Shown: positions 17,337 through 27,900 of the stretch, in pieces
How positions within the stretch are numbered: the first letter of the stretch is position 1
Layout of the letters: each line of letters begins with the position of its first letter
Source of the DNA: Oceanococcus sp964629015
GTDB taxonomy: Bacteria; Pseudomonadota; Gammaproteobacteria; Nevskiales; Oceanococcaceae
Reading direction: 5' to 3'
Assembly: GCA_964629015.1 (NCBI GenBank)
Contig: CAZVMN010000002.1
Location: forward strand, 1 to 64,000
Length of the DNA: 64,000 bases
The notes under the pieces: generated by a model
What the model was told of the DNA's origin: nothing
Database searches by the model: none
Seen by the model: only the letters and a program-made list of their open reading frames with translations
Position numbers and translations under genes: made by a program

Positions 17337-18602
17337 ATGTCCACCACACAGTTGCCTTTTGGTTTGAGCAAGAACGTTGCCGCCATCATCATTGCGGTGG
17401 TCACGCTGCTGCTGGTGGTCATGCTCGTCGCGACCAAACCCGATGCGCAGGTTAATCCGCCGAAAGAGCCCGTCTACACCGTTCGCGCGCTTCAGGTGAC
17501 CCCCGCGCCGCGGCGTCCCAGCTTAATGCTGTACGGCACGGCGACCTCGCCTGCCCGCGCGCGCATGACCTCAGCCGTGGCGGCCAACGTCCTGGAGGTC
17601 TACGCCTTGGCTGGCGATCAACGACCGCGAGGCGAACTGTTGATCGAACTCGATCCGGCGGAAGCCGACATCGCGGTGAGCCAGGCGCGGGCTCAAATGG
17701 CTCAAGCGGAGGCGCAGTTGGCCTTGGATGTGAGTCAACGGCGCAACAATTTGGCATCGCTGGAGCATGAAAAGGCTCTGCTGAGTTTGTCGGAGCGCGC
17801 TGTGTCTCGCGCTGTGCGCTTGCGCCAACAAGGTGTGCTGTCGGAAGCCGAGCTGGATTCAACCAAGCAAAACCACCAGCGGCAGAAAATCGCCGTCGAG
17901 CAGCGCCAGCTTGCGGTGCAGCAGGCCGATGCGGTGACTCGTCAACTGAAGGCTCAGGTGGCCAGCGCCGAGGCGCAATTGCAACGCGCAGAGTTGGACC
18001 TGCAGCGCACCCAGGTGGTTGCACCCTTCGATGCTGCGGTGGTTCAGACCCATGTTGCTCCGGGTGATCGCGTGTCACCCGGACAAGCACTGATCGACAT
18101 TTACGATCAATCCCAGGTGGAAATTCGCGCCCAGGTGCCCAATCGTTATGTGCCTGCGCTCAAGCAGGCCCTGGCCCAGGGTGAGCAAATCGAGGCGCAG
18201 GTGCTTTATGGCGGCGCGCGCTTGCCTGCACGTTTCCGGCGTTTAGCCGCTAGCGGTGGTGGTGGTGGTCAAAACGCTTATTTCAGCGTTGCAGGCTCTA
18301 CGGTGGCGGTCGATGCCAATGTGAGCCTGGAGTTGGATTTGCCGTTGGAAGACAACGCGGTGGCTGTGCCTTTTACCGCTTTATACGACCTTTCACGGAT
18401 CTTCCGGGTCAACGCTGATGGCCGGCTGGAAAGCCTCACGGTGGAGAATCTGGGGGACTATCACGCGGCTGACGATACGGCCTCAACGGCACCGCAATTG
18501 CTGGTACGCAGTGCACAGATTGAAACTGGTGACCGCATCATCATCACCCAGCTTCCCAACGCCATTACCGGCCTGAAAGTGCAGGTGATCGGCGATGAGT
18601 GA
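17337..18602 (+). CDS. RND efflux system periplasmic adaptor (membrane fusion protein)
   Basis: A 421-residue HlyD/AcrA-family adaptor: N-terminal membrane anchor (about residues 13-33), lipoyl half-motifs (VAANVLEVYALAGDQ and VVAPFDAAVVQTHVAPGDRV), a long helical hairpin rich in Ala/Gln between them (about 115-225), and a C-terminal beta domain. It links the inner-membrane pump to an outer-membrane channel. Its stop overlaps the pump start by eight bases. No TolC-type channel gene or local repressor is next to it. Confidence 0.9.
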   Translation: MSTTQLPFGLSKNVAAIIIAVVTLLLVVMLVATKPDAQVNPPKEPVYTVRALQVTPAPRRPSLMLYGTATSPARARMTSAVAANVLEVYALAGDQRPRGELLIELDPAEADIAVSQARAQMAQAEAQLALDVSQRRNNLASLEHEKALLSLSERAVSRAVRLRQQGVLSEAELDSTKQNHQRQKIAVEQRQLAVQQADAVTRQLKAQVASAEAQLQRAELDLQRTQVVAPFDAAVVQTHVAPGDRVSPGQALIDIYDQSQVEIRAQVPNRYVPALKQALAQGEQIEAQVLYGGARLPARFRRLAASGGGGGQNAYFSVAGSTVAVDANVSLELDLPLEDNAVAVPFTALYDLSRIFRVNADGRLESLTVENLGDYHAADDTASTAPQLLVRSAQIETGDRIIITQLPNAITGLKVQVIGDE

Positions 18603-21600
18603 GAGCACAGATCCGGGGCGTCACCGCAATGATCTGATTGGGCGCTTTGCGCAGCATCCGGTGGCCTGCAATCTGCTCATGATCATGATGCTGATGGCCG
18701 GTTTCTGGGGTTTGAGCAAACTCAACACGCAGCTGTTCCCGACCTTTTCGATCGACTACATCAACATTGTGGTGCCCTGGAGTGGCGCCAGCGCGGAAGA
18801 TGTGGAAGAAGCGATCGTCAACGTGATCGAAGACAAGGTCCGCAATATCGCCGGTGTGCGGGAGATGACGTCGGTGTCCAAGCGCGGTTGGGGTGGCGTG
18901 TGGTTACGTTTTGAGACGGGCACCAATCTCAATGCGGCAGCCGATGAAGTGGATCAGGCGATTACCGGCATTCGCAATTTGCCGCAGGATGCGGAGGATC
19001 CGGTGATCACCATTCTGGAGAACCGGGAGCTGATCAGTCGTTTGGTCGTGACCGGTTCCGACAGCCTGGCCGAGCTGCGCCCTATTGCACGGCGCATGGA
19101 ACAGGAGCTGCTGGCCAAAGGCATCGCAGAAATTCGTCTGATTGGCCTGCCGGAAGAAGAAATCGCCATCCAGGTTGAGCGTGAGACCCTGCACGAGCTG
19201 GGTATGTCTTTGCCGGAGATTGCTTCACGCATTCGCAGCCAAAGTCAGGACGTGCCGGCTGGCGAACTGGGTCAGGCCGACATTTCGCGGGAGCTGCGCG
19301 CGGTCGAAAAACGCCGCTCCGAACTGGGCTTTGAGCGCTTGCCGTTGTTCAGCCAGTCCGATGGCAGCGTGCTGACACTGGGGGATGTGGCAACCGTGTC
19401 GCGCCGTGCGCGCGACGGTTCGCTGACCATGCGCATGAATGGGCAAACCGCGGTTGAACTCGCCTTGTACCGCTCGACCACCGACGACACGCTGGATATG
19501 GCGCGCACGGTGGACACGTGGCTTGCCGATTTTCGCCATCAAATACCGCCGGGTTTTGAGATCAGCGTTTACGACGAACAGTGGAAACCCCTGCAAGAAC
19601 GCATCAGTTTGATGGTCAAAAATGGCGCCAGTGGTTTGGTACTGGTGGTCCTCATTCTGTTTGTCTTTTTGACCGGGCGGGTTGCCTTTTGGGTCACCGT
19701 GGGGATTCCGGTGTCGTTTATGGCGACCTTGATGGTGCTGTATCTGATTGGCGGGAGCATTGACATGATCTCGCTGTTCGCTCTGATCATGGCGCTCGGC
19801 ATCATCGTGGACGATGCCATCGTGGTCGGTGAAGATGCCCTGACCCACTATCAACAAGGTGTAGCGCCCTTGCGCGCGGCGGAAGGCGGCGCGCGGCGCA
19901 TGTTCTGGCCGGTCATGTCGTCCTCGCTGACCACCATCGCGGCGTTTCTGCCATTGATGCTGATTGGTGACTACATTGGCGCGATCCTGGGTGCGATCCC
20001 GTGGGTCATCGTGTGCGTGATTATCGCCTCTCTGATTGAGAGCTTTCTCATTCTGCCCGGCCATTTACGCCACGCCTTTGTGGGCCAGCATCATCGGCCA
20101 GAAAGTCGTTTGCGGCAGCGTCTCAACGGCGCTTTTGATCGCTTCCGTGATGACTATTTCCGGCCCGTGATTACCCATGCCCTCAATCATCGTCGGCTGG
20201 TGGTGGCTGGCGCGCTGAGTTCCCTGTTCTTGGTTTTCGGTCTGCTCGCCGGCGGACGCATTGGCTTTGTGTTTTTCCCCACGCCGGAAGTCAATATGTT
20301 GATTGCCAACGCGGGGTTTGCGGCCGGCACGCCACGCGAACGCATGTCCGACTACATGGCGGAAATCGAAGCGCAGATTAACGCGACGGATGAGGCCTTG
20401 GGCGGTGGCTTGGTCCGCACCGCAGTGACGCGCTTGGGGATGGCGATTCAGCCCGGCACCAACTTCACGCGCACCGGTGACCAATACGCTCATATTCAGA
20501 TTGAGCTGCTGGAATCGGATCATCGTGATGTTCGCAACACGCAGTTCATACAAGAGTTGGAATCGCGGGTGGTACGGCGACCGGAAATGGATAGCTTCGG
20601 CGTCTTCGAGCCATCACTCGGGCCGCCCGGGCGTGATCTGGAAATCCGTATCAGTGGGCATGACGCGACGGCTTTGAAACAGGCCGCGCTGGAGCTCACC
20701 GATGTCCTCAACGGTACGCCCGGTGTGGCCGGCGTGGAAGACGACACGCCCTACGGGCGCGAACAGGTCATCTTTGAGTTGAACCCGGTGGGCAAAGCCT
20801 TGGGGCTGAGCACCTCAGACATTGGCCAGCAACTGCGCGCCAGCTTTGAGGGCGAGATCGTTCAAATCATCCAGATCGCGGGTGACGAGGTCGAAATCCG
20901 TGTGACCGGGGCCGACAGCGAGCGCGATCATCTGCGCGGTCTTGACAGCCTGCCCATTCGATTACCTTCGGGAGAGACTGCGCCTCTGGGCAATTTGGTC
21001 GACCTCCATGCGCGGCGTGGCTTTGAGCGCTTGCGCCATGCGGGGGGGCAGTTGGCCATTAAGGTGACCGGCGATGTCATTGAGAGCATCGCCAATGCCA
21101 ATCTGATTCGTGCGGATCTCGAAGCCAAGGTTTTGCCAGAGTTGGCGACCCGTTATCCGGTGCAATTTGCCTTTACCGGTCAAGCCGAAGATCAAGCCGC
21201 CACCTTGGGTGATATGCAGCGTGGCCTGCTTTATGGTCTGGCGATGATTTATCTCGTGCTGGCCTGGGTTTTTGGCTCGTACGGCTGGCCTTTGGTGGTC
21301 ATGAGCATCATTCCGTTCGGCTTGGTCGGAGCACTGGTCGGGCATTGGCTGATGGGGTTGGACCTGACCATCTTGTCGCTGTTTGGATTTTTTGGTTTGT
21401 CCGGAATCGTGGTGAACGACTCCATCATCCTGGTGGCTTTCTACAAGGAACTGCGTGAAAAGGGCCTGGCCGTGCAAGAAGCCTTGATCGAGGCCAGCTG
21501 TCAGCGTTTGCGTGCCGTGATGCTGACGTCTCTGACCACCATCGCTGGGCTTACACCCTTGATGTTTGAGACGAGCCTTCAAGCGCGCTTCATGATTCCG

Positions 21601-21741
21601 ATGGCTACGTCCATCACCTTCGGTTTGGCATTCGCCACCGCATTGGTGTTGATTTTGGTGCCAACCCTGCTGAGTTTGTACGAGCAAACCGTGGGGCAAA
21701 GATCCGCCGATGCGAACGCGGCTGTTGCCCGACAGAGTTGA
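18595..21741 (+). CDS. RND family efflux transporter permease (AcrB/HAE1-like)
   Basis: A 1048-residue proton-driven pump with twelve predicted membrane helices in two repeats, each followed by a large periplasmic loop. The proton-relay aspartates appear in LGIIVDDAIVVGED (about residue 405), and the second-half counterpart is GLSGIVVNDSIILVAFYKE. The opening (HPVACNLLMIMMLMAGFWGL) and SGASAEDVEEAIVNVIED are typical of the family. Substrates cannot be predicted. It forms a two-gene operon with the adaptor. Confidence 0.93.
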   Translation: MSESTDPGRHRNDLIGRFAQHPVACNLLMIMMLMAGFWGLSKLNTQLFPTFSIDYINIVVPWSGASAEDVEEAIVNVIEDKVRNIAGVREMTSVSKRGWGGVWLRFETGTNLNAAADEVDQAITGIRNLPQDAEDPVITILENRELISRLVVTGSDSLAELRPIARRMEQELLAKGIAEIRLIGLPEEEIAIQVERETLHELGMSLPEIASRIRSQSQDVPAGELGQADISRELRAVEKRRSELGFERLPLFSQSDGSVLTLGDVATVSRRARDGSLTMRMNGQTAVELALYRSTTDDTLDMARTVDTWLADFRHQIPPGFEISVYDEQWKPLQERISLMVKNGASGLVLVVLILFVFLTGRVAFWVTVGIPVSFMATLMVLYLIGGSIDMISLFALIMALGIIVDDAIVVGEDALTHYQQGVAPLRAAEGGARRMFWPVMSSSLTTIAAFLPLMLIGDYIGAILGAIPWVIVCVIIASLIESFLILPGHLRHAFVGQHHRPESRLRQRLNGAFDRFRDDYFRPVITHALNHRRLVVAGALSSLFLVFGLLAGGRIGFVFFPTPEVNMLIANAGFAAGTPRERMSDYMAEIEAQINATDEALGGGLVRTAVTRLGMAIQPGTNFTRTGDQYAHIQIELLESDHRDVRNTQFIQELESRVVRRPEMDSFGVFEPSLGPPGRDLEIRISGHDATALKQAALELTDVLNGTPGVAGVEDDTPYGREQVIFELNPVGKALGLSTSDIGQQLRASFEGEIVQIIQIAGDEVEIRVTGADSERDHLRGLDSLPIRLPSGETAPLGNLVDLHARRGFERLRHAGGQLAIKVTGDVIESIANANLIRADLEAKVLPELATRYPVQFAFTGQAEDQAATLGDMQRGLLYGLAMIYLVLAWVFGSYGWPLVVMSIIPFGLVGALVGHWLMGLDLTILSLFGFFGLSGIVVNDSIILVAFYKELREKGLAVQEALIEASCQRLRAVMLTSLTTIAGLTPLMFETSLQARFMIPMATSITFGLAFATALVLILVPTLLSLYEQTVGQRSADANAAVARQS

Positions 21742-21749
21742 GCCAACAA

Positions 21750-22100
21750 CTACCAGGGTCGTAATTTGCTGCGTTTTTTTGCCGCACCGAACAAAGAATC
21801 CAAACTTCCTCCAACGATTTCCGCACCTGTGCGGGCCATCTCCTTGGCCATATCACCTCGTGCGACACCGCGCATGGCATCACGAAAACCTTCGGTGACT
21901 TCGCGCCGAAACTCGGGCAGCAATTCTTCGCCTGCAGAGACCGCGCCACGACGGACGCGCTCTTCAATTTCATCGGCAAGCTCTTGTCGTATTTGAGCCA
22001 TCTGACTGGCCAGGCGCGCTTTGTAGAACAGATAAGCCAGGCACCATGTCATTGCGCTGCTGAATACTGCGGTGATCAGGGCCAGAGCCAGTTCTTTCAT
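21750..22100 (-). CDS. Conserved membrane-anchored hypothetical protein
   Basis: A 116-residue protein with one N-terminal hydrophobic helix (LALALITAVFSSAMTWCLAYLFY, residues 4-26), then a charged helical segment (residues 34-60) that may form a coiled coil, and a basic end (AAKKRSKLRPW). I do not recognise the family. The layout resembles small inner-membrane-anchored coiled-coil proteins such as YhcB, but no diagnostic motif is seen. It converges with the RND permease with an 8-base gap. Confidence 0.6.
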   Translation of the reverse strand: MKELALALITAVFSSAMTWCLAYLFYKARLASQMAQIRQELADEIEERVRRGAVSAGEELLPEFRREVTEGFRDAMRGVARGDMAKEMARTGAEIVGGSLDSLFGAAKKRSKLRPW

Positions 22101-22398
22101 GATTGCGTCTCGCGCTCGCTGGAAGAGACAAATGATAGTTCAAACAACGACGGGGTGCTCTTGAGTGGCAAGTGTTTTCGGTGCATCTCCATAGCAGCAC
22201 CGTGGGGTATTCATCGGATTACAAATCGAGTGTTTCTTTCTCTTCAGTATTGCGATGCGAGACCACGGATTCGATTGGAACTTTATTCAGTTTTAGTCGT
22301 CGCATGAACCCTGTCGGATTGGCGAGATCGTGATCTATCGGAAACGATAGAAAGCACGTATCATGCAGGCCGCATCAAAATTTGAGGCTTGAAAATAA
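22101..22398. other. Long intergenic region upstream of the H-NS-like gene
   Basis: About 300 bases without a supported gene, visibly richer in A+T than the neighbouring genes. It holds a perfect hairpin (CTATCG-GAAA-CGATAG, 22335-22350) about 70 bases before the H-NS-like start. No clear pair of -35/-10 boxes was found. It probably carries the promoters of the two divergent genes and, by analogy with other H-NS proteins, may be autoregulated. Confidence 0.4.
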
Positions 22399-22419
22399 AT
22401 GTCTAAACGGAAGGCAAAC

Positions 22420-22740
22420 ATGGATCTGAAAAAACTGGGTGTAAAAGAGCTTGCCGCATTGCAGGCCGATATTCAGTCGGAGATGGTGCGTAAGAAGCAG
22501 GAACAAAAGCGCGAAGTGGTTAACAAAGTGAAAGCTCTGTTGGCTGAACACGGTATGACTCTGGATGATTTGCCAGGCCGTACTGCGAGCAAAGGAAGCA
22601 AAGGCGGAAAAGGTTCTGTCGCACCGAAGTATCGTAATCCTAAGGACCCCACTCAGACCTGGACAGGCCGCGGGCGTAAGCCACGCTGGGTTGCGGAACA
22701 CTTGGACAAAGGTGGCAAGATTGAATCGTTGGCGATTTAA
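22420..22740 (+). CDS. H-NS family nucleoid-associated protein
   Basis: A small basic DNA-binding protein of 106 residues: an N-terminal helical oligomerisation region (LKKLGVKELAALQADIQSE), a Gly/Lys/Ser linker, and the C-terminal H-NS DNA-binding signature TWTGRGRKPRWV (about residues 80-91). Such proteins coat and silence A+T-rich or foreign DNA. ATG 22420 is preferred because GGAAGG lies six bases upstream; ATG 22399 would add seven residues. A bidirectional terminator follows. Confidence 0.9.
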   Translation: MDLKKLGVKELAALQADIQSEMVRKKQEQKREVVNKVKALLAEHGMTLDDLPGRTASKGSKGGKGSVAPKYRNPKDPTQTWTGRGRKPRWVAEHLDKGGKIESLAI

Positions 22741-22750
22741 AGCCAGCAAT

Positions 22751-22780
22751 AAAAAAGGCCGGTTACCCCGGCCTTTTTTA
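22751..22780. terminator. Bidirectional intrinsic terminator between the H-NS-like gene and orn
   Basis: AAAAAAGGCCGG (22751-22762) and CCGGCCTTTTTT (22768-22779) form a 12-pair stem with a five-base loop. Its A and T runs make it work on both strands between two convergent genes. Confidence 0.93.
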
Positions 22781-22790
22781 TTGGCGTGAA

Positions 22791-23342
22791 TCAATCTGCA
22801 CCCAGCTTGAAAAGATGCTCACGGTAATAGCGCAATTCGTCGATCGAATCACGAATATCATCCAGAGCCAGATGCCGGGATTCTTTGTTGAATCCATTCA
22901 AAACTTCAGGAGCCCATCGTCGTGCAAGCTCCTTTAAGGTGCTGACATCCAGGTTGCGATAGTGAAAGTACGCTTCCAACTCCGGCATGTAGCGATCCAA
23001 GAAACGGCGGTCCTGGCCTATGCTGTTGCCGCAAATGGGGGATGCGCCTTTGTCTACGAATTGCGAGACGAATGCGATGGTTTGTTGCTCGGCCTCGCGC
23101 TCATCCACCGTAGAACTTTGCACCCGCTGCACCAGACCTGATGCCGTGTGGGTGCGTGTGCACCATTCGTCCATCGCATCCAACTCCACATCGGGCTGAT
23201 GGACGGCCAGAACCGGACCTTCGGCCAAGGTATTGAGATGCTTGTCGGTAACGATGGTGGCAATTTCGATGATGCGGTGACGTTGCGGATCGAGCCCGGT
23301 CATTTCCAAGTCAATCCAAATCAGGTTGTCGTTCGACTTCAT
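22791..23342 (-). CDS. orn: Oligoribonuclease
   Basis: 3'-5' exoribonuclease of the DEDDh family that clears 2-5-mer RNAs, including pGpG from c-di-GMP breakdown, which matters in a genome with GGDEF/EAL proteins. It has 183 residues with Asp11/Glu13 (LIWIDLEMTGLD), the CGNSIGQDRRFL block and the C-terminal SRHLALDDI with His and Asp. ATG 23342 is chosen because AGAGG lies just upstream; the longer frame to 23375 adds eleven basic residues with no family match. Confidence 0.96.
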   Translation of the reverse strand: MKSNDNLIWIDLEMTGLDPQRHRIIEIATIVTDKHLNTLAEGPVLAVHQPDVELDAMDEWCTRTHTASGLVQRVQSSTVDEREAEQQTIAFVSQFVDKGASPICGNSIGQDRRFLDRYMPELEAYFHYRNLDVSTLKELARRWAPEVLNGFNKESRHLALDDIRDSIDELRYYREHLFKLGAD

Positions 23343-23473
23343 CGGCCGCCTCTTACGTCTGTTGACCACTGGCAAAGACGCGCATTATGCAATAACCAGA
23401 GCCGCTAAATTGAGCTTGGCGGTGGTCACTGTTATGTTTGCGCGCCTGAAATTCATGTGGTGATGATCTGACC

Positions 23474-23839
23474 ATGAGTGACCACGCTCTGCATCAACAA
23501 CGTTGTGTCGCGTGTGAAGGCGGTATCGCGCCTTTGCAACGATCCGCGTTGGAACGGGGTATGCAGTCGCTGGCCAGTCATTGGGAGATTGGTGTTCTCG
23601 ATGAGGCTGAAGCGCTTCGCGCAAGGTTCTCATTTCGCAACTATTATCAGGTCACCGCTTTTGTGAATGCCGTGGCCTGGATTGCGCACCAGGAAAATCA
23701 TCACCCGGATATCCAGTTCGGCTATCGCGACTGCACCGTGTTTTGGACGACACACGCAGCACATGGCATCACCCAGAATGATTTGATCTGTGCGGCCAAG
23801 GTGGATGCCTTGCTGCACGCTGACGAGCCCGCCCCATGA
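23474..23839 (+). CDS. phhB: 4a-hydroxytetrahydrobiopterin dehydratase (pterin-4a-carbinolamine dehydratase)
   Basis: A 121-residue enzyme that dehydrates 4a-hydroxytetrahydropterin in pterin cofactor recycling. The family core is clear: FSFRNYYQVTAFVNAVAWIAHQENHHPDI, with the catalytic His pair in ENHHPD, and a late THAAHGITQNDL block. It overlaps the DAHP synthase start by four bases (ATGA, 23836-23839). No phenylalanine hydroxylase (phhA) lies nearby, so its partner is elsewhere or it has another pterin role. Confidence 0.94.
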   Translation: MSDHALHQQRCVACEGGIAPLQRSALERGMQSLASHWEIGVLDEAEALRARFSFRNYYQVTAFVNAVAWIAHQENHHPDIQFGYRDCTVFWTTHAAHGITQNDLICAAKVDALLHADEPAP

Positions 23840-24966
23840 TTCTCATCCTGCACCCCAATACCGACCAAAACAGCGACGACTACCGCGCCCTGCTCCAGCA
23901 GCTGGACGGTTTGCACAACGTCGATTTTCGCGTTCATCAGGTCAAAGGCGCTCAGCAGGTCTTGACCGAGATTTATTTGCTCGGCGACACCGCAGGGCTG
24001 CCCGAGGATGAGATGTCCGCTCTGCCCTGTGTCGAACGCGTTGTGCGCATCTCCGAGGCATACCGAATTCTGGGCCGCCATGCTGATGACCAGCGCCCCA
24101 GCGAGTTCACCTATAACGGTGTGCGGTTCGCTCAGGACAATCTGAACGTTTTCGCCGGTCTGTGCGCCGTAGACATCCCTGAGCATGTTGATCAGATGAT
24201 GCATGCACTGACCCAACTGCAGGGCGACGCTCATGTCTGCACCCGGATGGGCGCCTACAAACCGCGCACCAACCCCTACTCGTTCCAGGGGCATGGTGCG
24301 GATTGTCTGCCGTGGGTGTTTGAGCTAGCGGGCAAGCACGGCATGAAGGTGATCGCGATGGAGATCACCCACGAAAAGCACATTGATGAGATTTACACCG
24401 CGCTGGAAAAAACCGGCCACCCGACCGGTGTCATGTTGCAGATCGGCACGCGCAATACGCAAAACTTTGAATTGTTGAAAGCGGTGGGACGTCAGCAGGA
24501 GTTCCCTGTGCTGCTCAAACGTGGTTTCGGCATCACCCTGGAGGAATCCCTCAACGCGGCGGAATATCTCGCCAGCGAAGGCAACAGCAATGTGATTTTC
24601 TGTTTGCGCGGCATGAAAACCAATATGGGCGATCCGCATCGCAATTTTGTGGATTTTTCCCATGTGCCGGTGGTCAAGCGTCTCACGCGTATGCCGGTGT
24701 GTATTGATCCCTCGCACTCGGTGGGGACGCGTTCACGCGCGCCGGATGGGTTGCTGGATGTGTTTCACGCCACCGCTCAGGGCGTGATATCTGGCGCCAA
24801 CATGATTCTGGTCGATTTTCATCCCAAGCCGGCCGTGGCCTTGGTCGATGGCCCTCAAGCGCTGCATATGAACGAGTTGCAGCATTTTATGGATGATGTG
24901 CAGATCGCGCGTCAGGCTTATGAATCACGTAAGGCGCTAGCCCAGCGGTATCAAATCGATTCGTGA
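23836..24966 (+). CDS. 3-deoxy-7-phosphoheptulonate synthase, class I-beta with N-terminal regulatory domain
   Basis: Condenses PEP with erythrose 4-phosphate, the first step of aromatic amino acid synthesis. It has 376 residues: an N-terminal ferredoxin-like domain (about 1-75) as in Thermotoga-type enzymes, then the barrel with RMGAYKPRTNPYSFQG, LQIGTRNTQNFELLKAVG, VLLKRG and CIDPSHSVGTRS. The metal-ligand cysteine lies in FAGLCAVD, where most enzymes have FAGPC. It is coupled by four-base overlaps to phhB upstream and mfd downstream. Confidence 0.9.
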   Translation: MILILHPNTDQNSDDYRALLQQLDGLHNVDFRVHQVKGAQQVLTEIYLLGDTAGLPEDEMSALPCVERVVRISEAYRILGRHADDQRPSEFTYNGVRFAQDNLNVFAGLCAVDIPEHVDQMMHALTQLQGDAHVCTRMGAYKPRTNPYSFQGHGADCLPWVFELAGKHGMKVIAMEITHEKHIDEIYTALEKTGHPTGVMLQIGTRNTQNFELLKAVGRQQEFPVLLKRGFGITLEESLNAAEYLASEGNSNVIFCLRGMKTNMGDPHRNFVDFSHVPVVKRLTRMPVCIDPSHSVGTRSRAPDGLLDVFHATAQGVISGANMILVDFHPKPAVALVDGPQALHMNELQHFMDDVQIARQAYESRKALAQRYQIDS

Positions 24967-27900
24967 GTACTGACACCTCGCCGCCCGAGTTCGGGCGGTA
25001 TCCGATCGATCGACTGGCGCCTGGGTTATGCGCCCAGGCACGCGACAGCGAGCGACCACTCTTGGTGGTGGCCGCCGACGAGCAGGAGGCCTATCGCCTG
25101 GAAGAAGCATTACGCTTCTACGCCGAAGGTTTGGCCGTTGTGCATTTTCCCGACCCGGAAACCCTGCCCTACGACCTGTATTCACCGCATCAGGAGTTGA
25201 TTTCCGAGCGTTTGGGATTGCTCTATCAGCTCGGTCAGATGAAGGGCGGGCTGATCGTGACGTCGCCGTCCTGCCTGATGCAGCGTTTGCCGCCTGCGGA
25301 CTACCTGGGGCAGCGTGCCCTGTTCGTGAAGCAGGGGCAGCATCTCGATTTGGATCAGGAGCGTAGCCGATTGGCGGCCGCCGGTTACTCGGCCGTGGGT
25401 GAGGTTTACCACCATGGTGAGTATGCGGTGCGCGGCTCAATTCTCGACATTTACCCGATGGGCGAGCGCTCGGCTTTTCGCATTGATCTGTTCGATGATG
25501 AAATCGACAGCATTCGCTTGTTCGATCCCGAGACCCAGCGTTCCAGCGACAAAATCGACGCCATTCGCCTGCTACCCACTCGCGAGGTGCCGTTGGATAA
25601 AGAGGCCATCGAAGCCTTTCGCCAACGCTACCGCGACCGTTTTCCCGGTGATATTCACCGCAGCCGCATTTATGCCGACATCAGCAAGGGTGTGGCGCCG
25701 GGTGGCATAGAGTATTACCTGCCGCTGTTTTACGAGCGCACGTCAACGCTGTTTGATTATCTGCCGTCGCAGTGCATGGTCAGTCTGTGTTGTGACGAAG
25801 GCGCATTCGCTCAGCACTGGGATCAAATCGCGTCGCGCCACGACGAGCGAGGTCACGACATCGAACGGCCTTTGCTAAGGCCGGATGAAGTGTTTTTGTC
25901 GCCACCGCAAACTCAGCAAGCTATCGCGCAGCTGACAAGCTGTGACGTGACCGCCGCACCGCCGCCCGCACCGATAACAGCCACCGGCAAGCAAATCCCG
26001 GCTGACCATCAGAAGACGGTGCTGGAGTCGATCAATCAGGCCGAGCGTGTGCTCTTTGTAGCCGCCTCAGCGGGGCGGCGCGAGAAGCTGTCCGAGGTGC
26101 TGCGAGAGCATGGCATCACCGCCAAGCGTCAGGAGGGCTGGACGGAATTCGTCAGTGCGCGCAATCGCTACGGGCTGACTGCCGGCAATCTGGAGCGCGG
26201 CTGCAGCCTGCGCGATGGTGCGATTCGCGTTGTCACCGAGGGAGATCTATTCGGCCCGCGCCCACCCGTGCGTCGCAAGCGCAAAGCGGGCCGCGACGCT
26301 GAATCACTGCTCAAAGATCTGAATGATCTGTCCATCGGTATGCCGGTGGTCCACCGCGATCATGGCGTGGGTCTCTACCAAGGCTTGAGCAAGCTGGACG
26401 TTGGCAACGTCGAACAAGAGTTTCTGACGCTTGAATACAAGGGTGGAGATCGGATTTATGTGCCGGTCACCAGCCTCAATCTGGTGCATCGATACACCGG
26501 TGGCGACTCGGAACATCCGCCCCTGCACGGTCTGGGCTCCGATCGTTGGAAGAAAACGCGCGAAAAAGCAGCCAAGCGTATCCGTGATGTGGCTGCCGAG
26601 CTGCTGGAGATCCAGGCTCGTCGCGCCGCGCGACAAGGCCGTCAAACCGAGGTTGATACTTTCGAGTACGAGCGTTTCGCCAGCGGTTTTCCATTCACCG
26701 AAACCGAAGATCAGGCTCAGGCCATCGCCGATGTGCTCGGCGACATGGCGCGCACCCAGCCGATGGACCGCGTGGTCTGTGGTGATGTCGGCTTTGGCAA
26801 GACAGAAGTCGCTTTGCGTGCAGCTTTTGTTGCGGCTCAGGCGGGTAGTCAGGTCTGCGTGCTGGTACCCACCACCCTGCTCGCCCGCCAGCATCTGCAA
26901 AACTTTCTCGACCGGTTCGCCGATTGGCCGCTCCGGGTCGAAGGCTTGTCACGTCTGAAATCGTCCAAAGAACAGGATGGCTTGCTTGAGCAACTGGCCG
27001 AAGGCAAGGTCGACATCATCATCGGAACTCATCGCCTGCTGCAGAAGGATGTGCGTTTCAAGGATTTGGGGCTGGTCATCATTGATGAAGAGCAGCGCTT
27101 CGGTGTACGTCACAAAGAGCGTATGAAAGCGCTGCGCGCCGAGGTTGACATGCTGACGCTGACCGCCACCCCGATCCCACGCACCTTGAATATGAGCATG
27201 AGCGGGCTGCGCGATCTGTCGATCATCGCGACGCCACCGACCCGACGCCTGGCGATCAAAACTTTTGTCAGCGAATGGGAAAATGCGGTCATTCGCGAAG
27301 CCTGCCAACGCGAGCTCAAACGCGGCGGGCAGATTTATTTCTTGCACAACCGGGTTCAGGACATCCAGCGTATCGCGGATGAGCTGCGGGAGATCGTGCC
27401 GGAAGCGCGTGTGGCCGTGGCGCACGGGCAAATGCACGAACGCGAGATGGAGCAGGTGATGCTGGATTTCTATCACAACCGTTTCAATCTCCTGGTGGCG
27501 ACCACGATCATCGAATCCGGTATCGATATTCCTAACGCCAACACGATCATCATCAACCGCGCGGATCATCTGGGCTTGGCCCAGATGCATCAATTGCGTG
27601 GCCGCGTCGGGCGTTCGCATCATCGCGCGTATGCCTATCTGCTGGTGCCGGACAAGCGCCAGCTGACCAAAGACGCAGAGCAACGTCTGGCCGCTATCGA
27701 AGCCATGGGCGAATTGGGCGCAGGTTTTCAGTTGGCCACGCATGATCTGGAAATCCGCGGTGCTGGTGAGCTTCTCGGCGAGGAGCAAAGCGGGCAAATT
27801 CAGGAGATCGGATTCACGCTCTACACCGACATGCTCAATCGGGCTGTGCGCGCGCTGAAACGCGGTGACATCCCGGATGTAGAGTTGGATGGCGGTGCGG

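Noticed and set aside
19225..20064. 279-codon minus-strand frame over the RND permease
   Set aside because: Shadow frame; composition (His, Asp, Gln, Asn rich) is typical of antisense reading of membrane protein codons.
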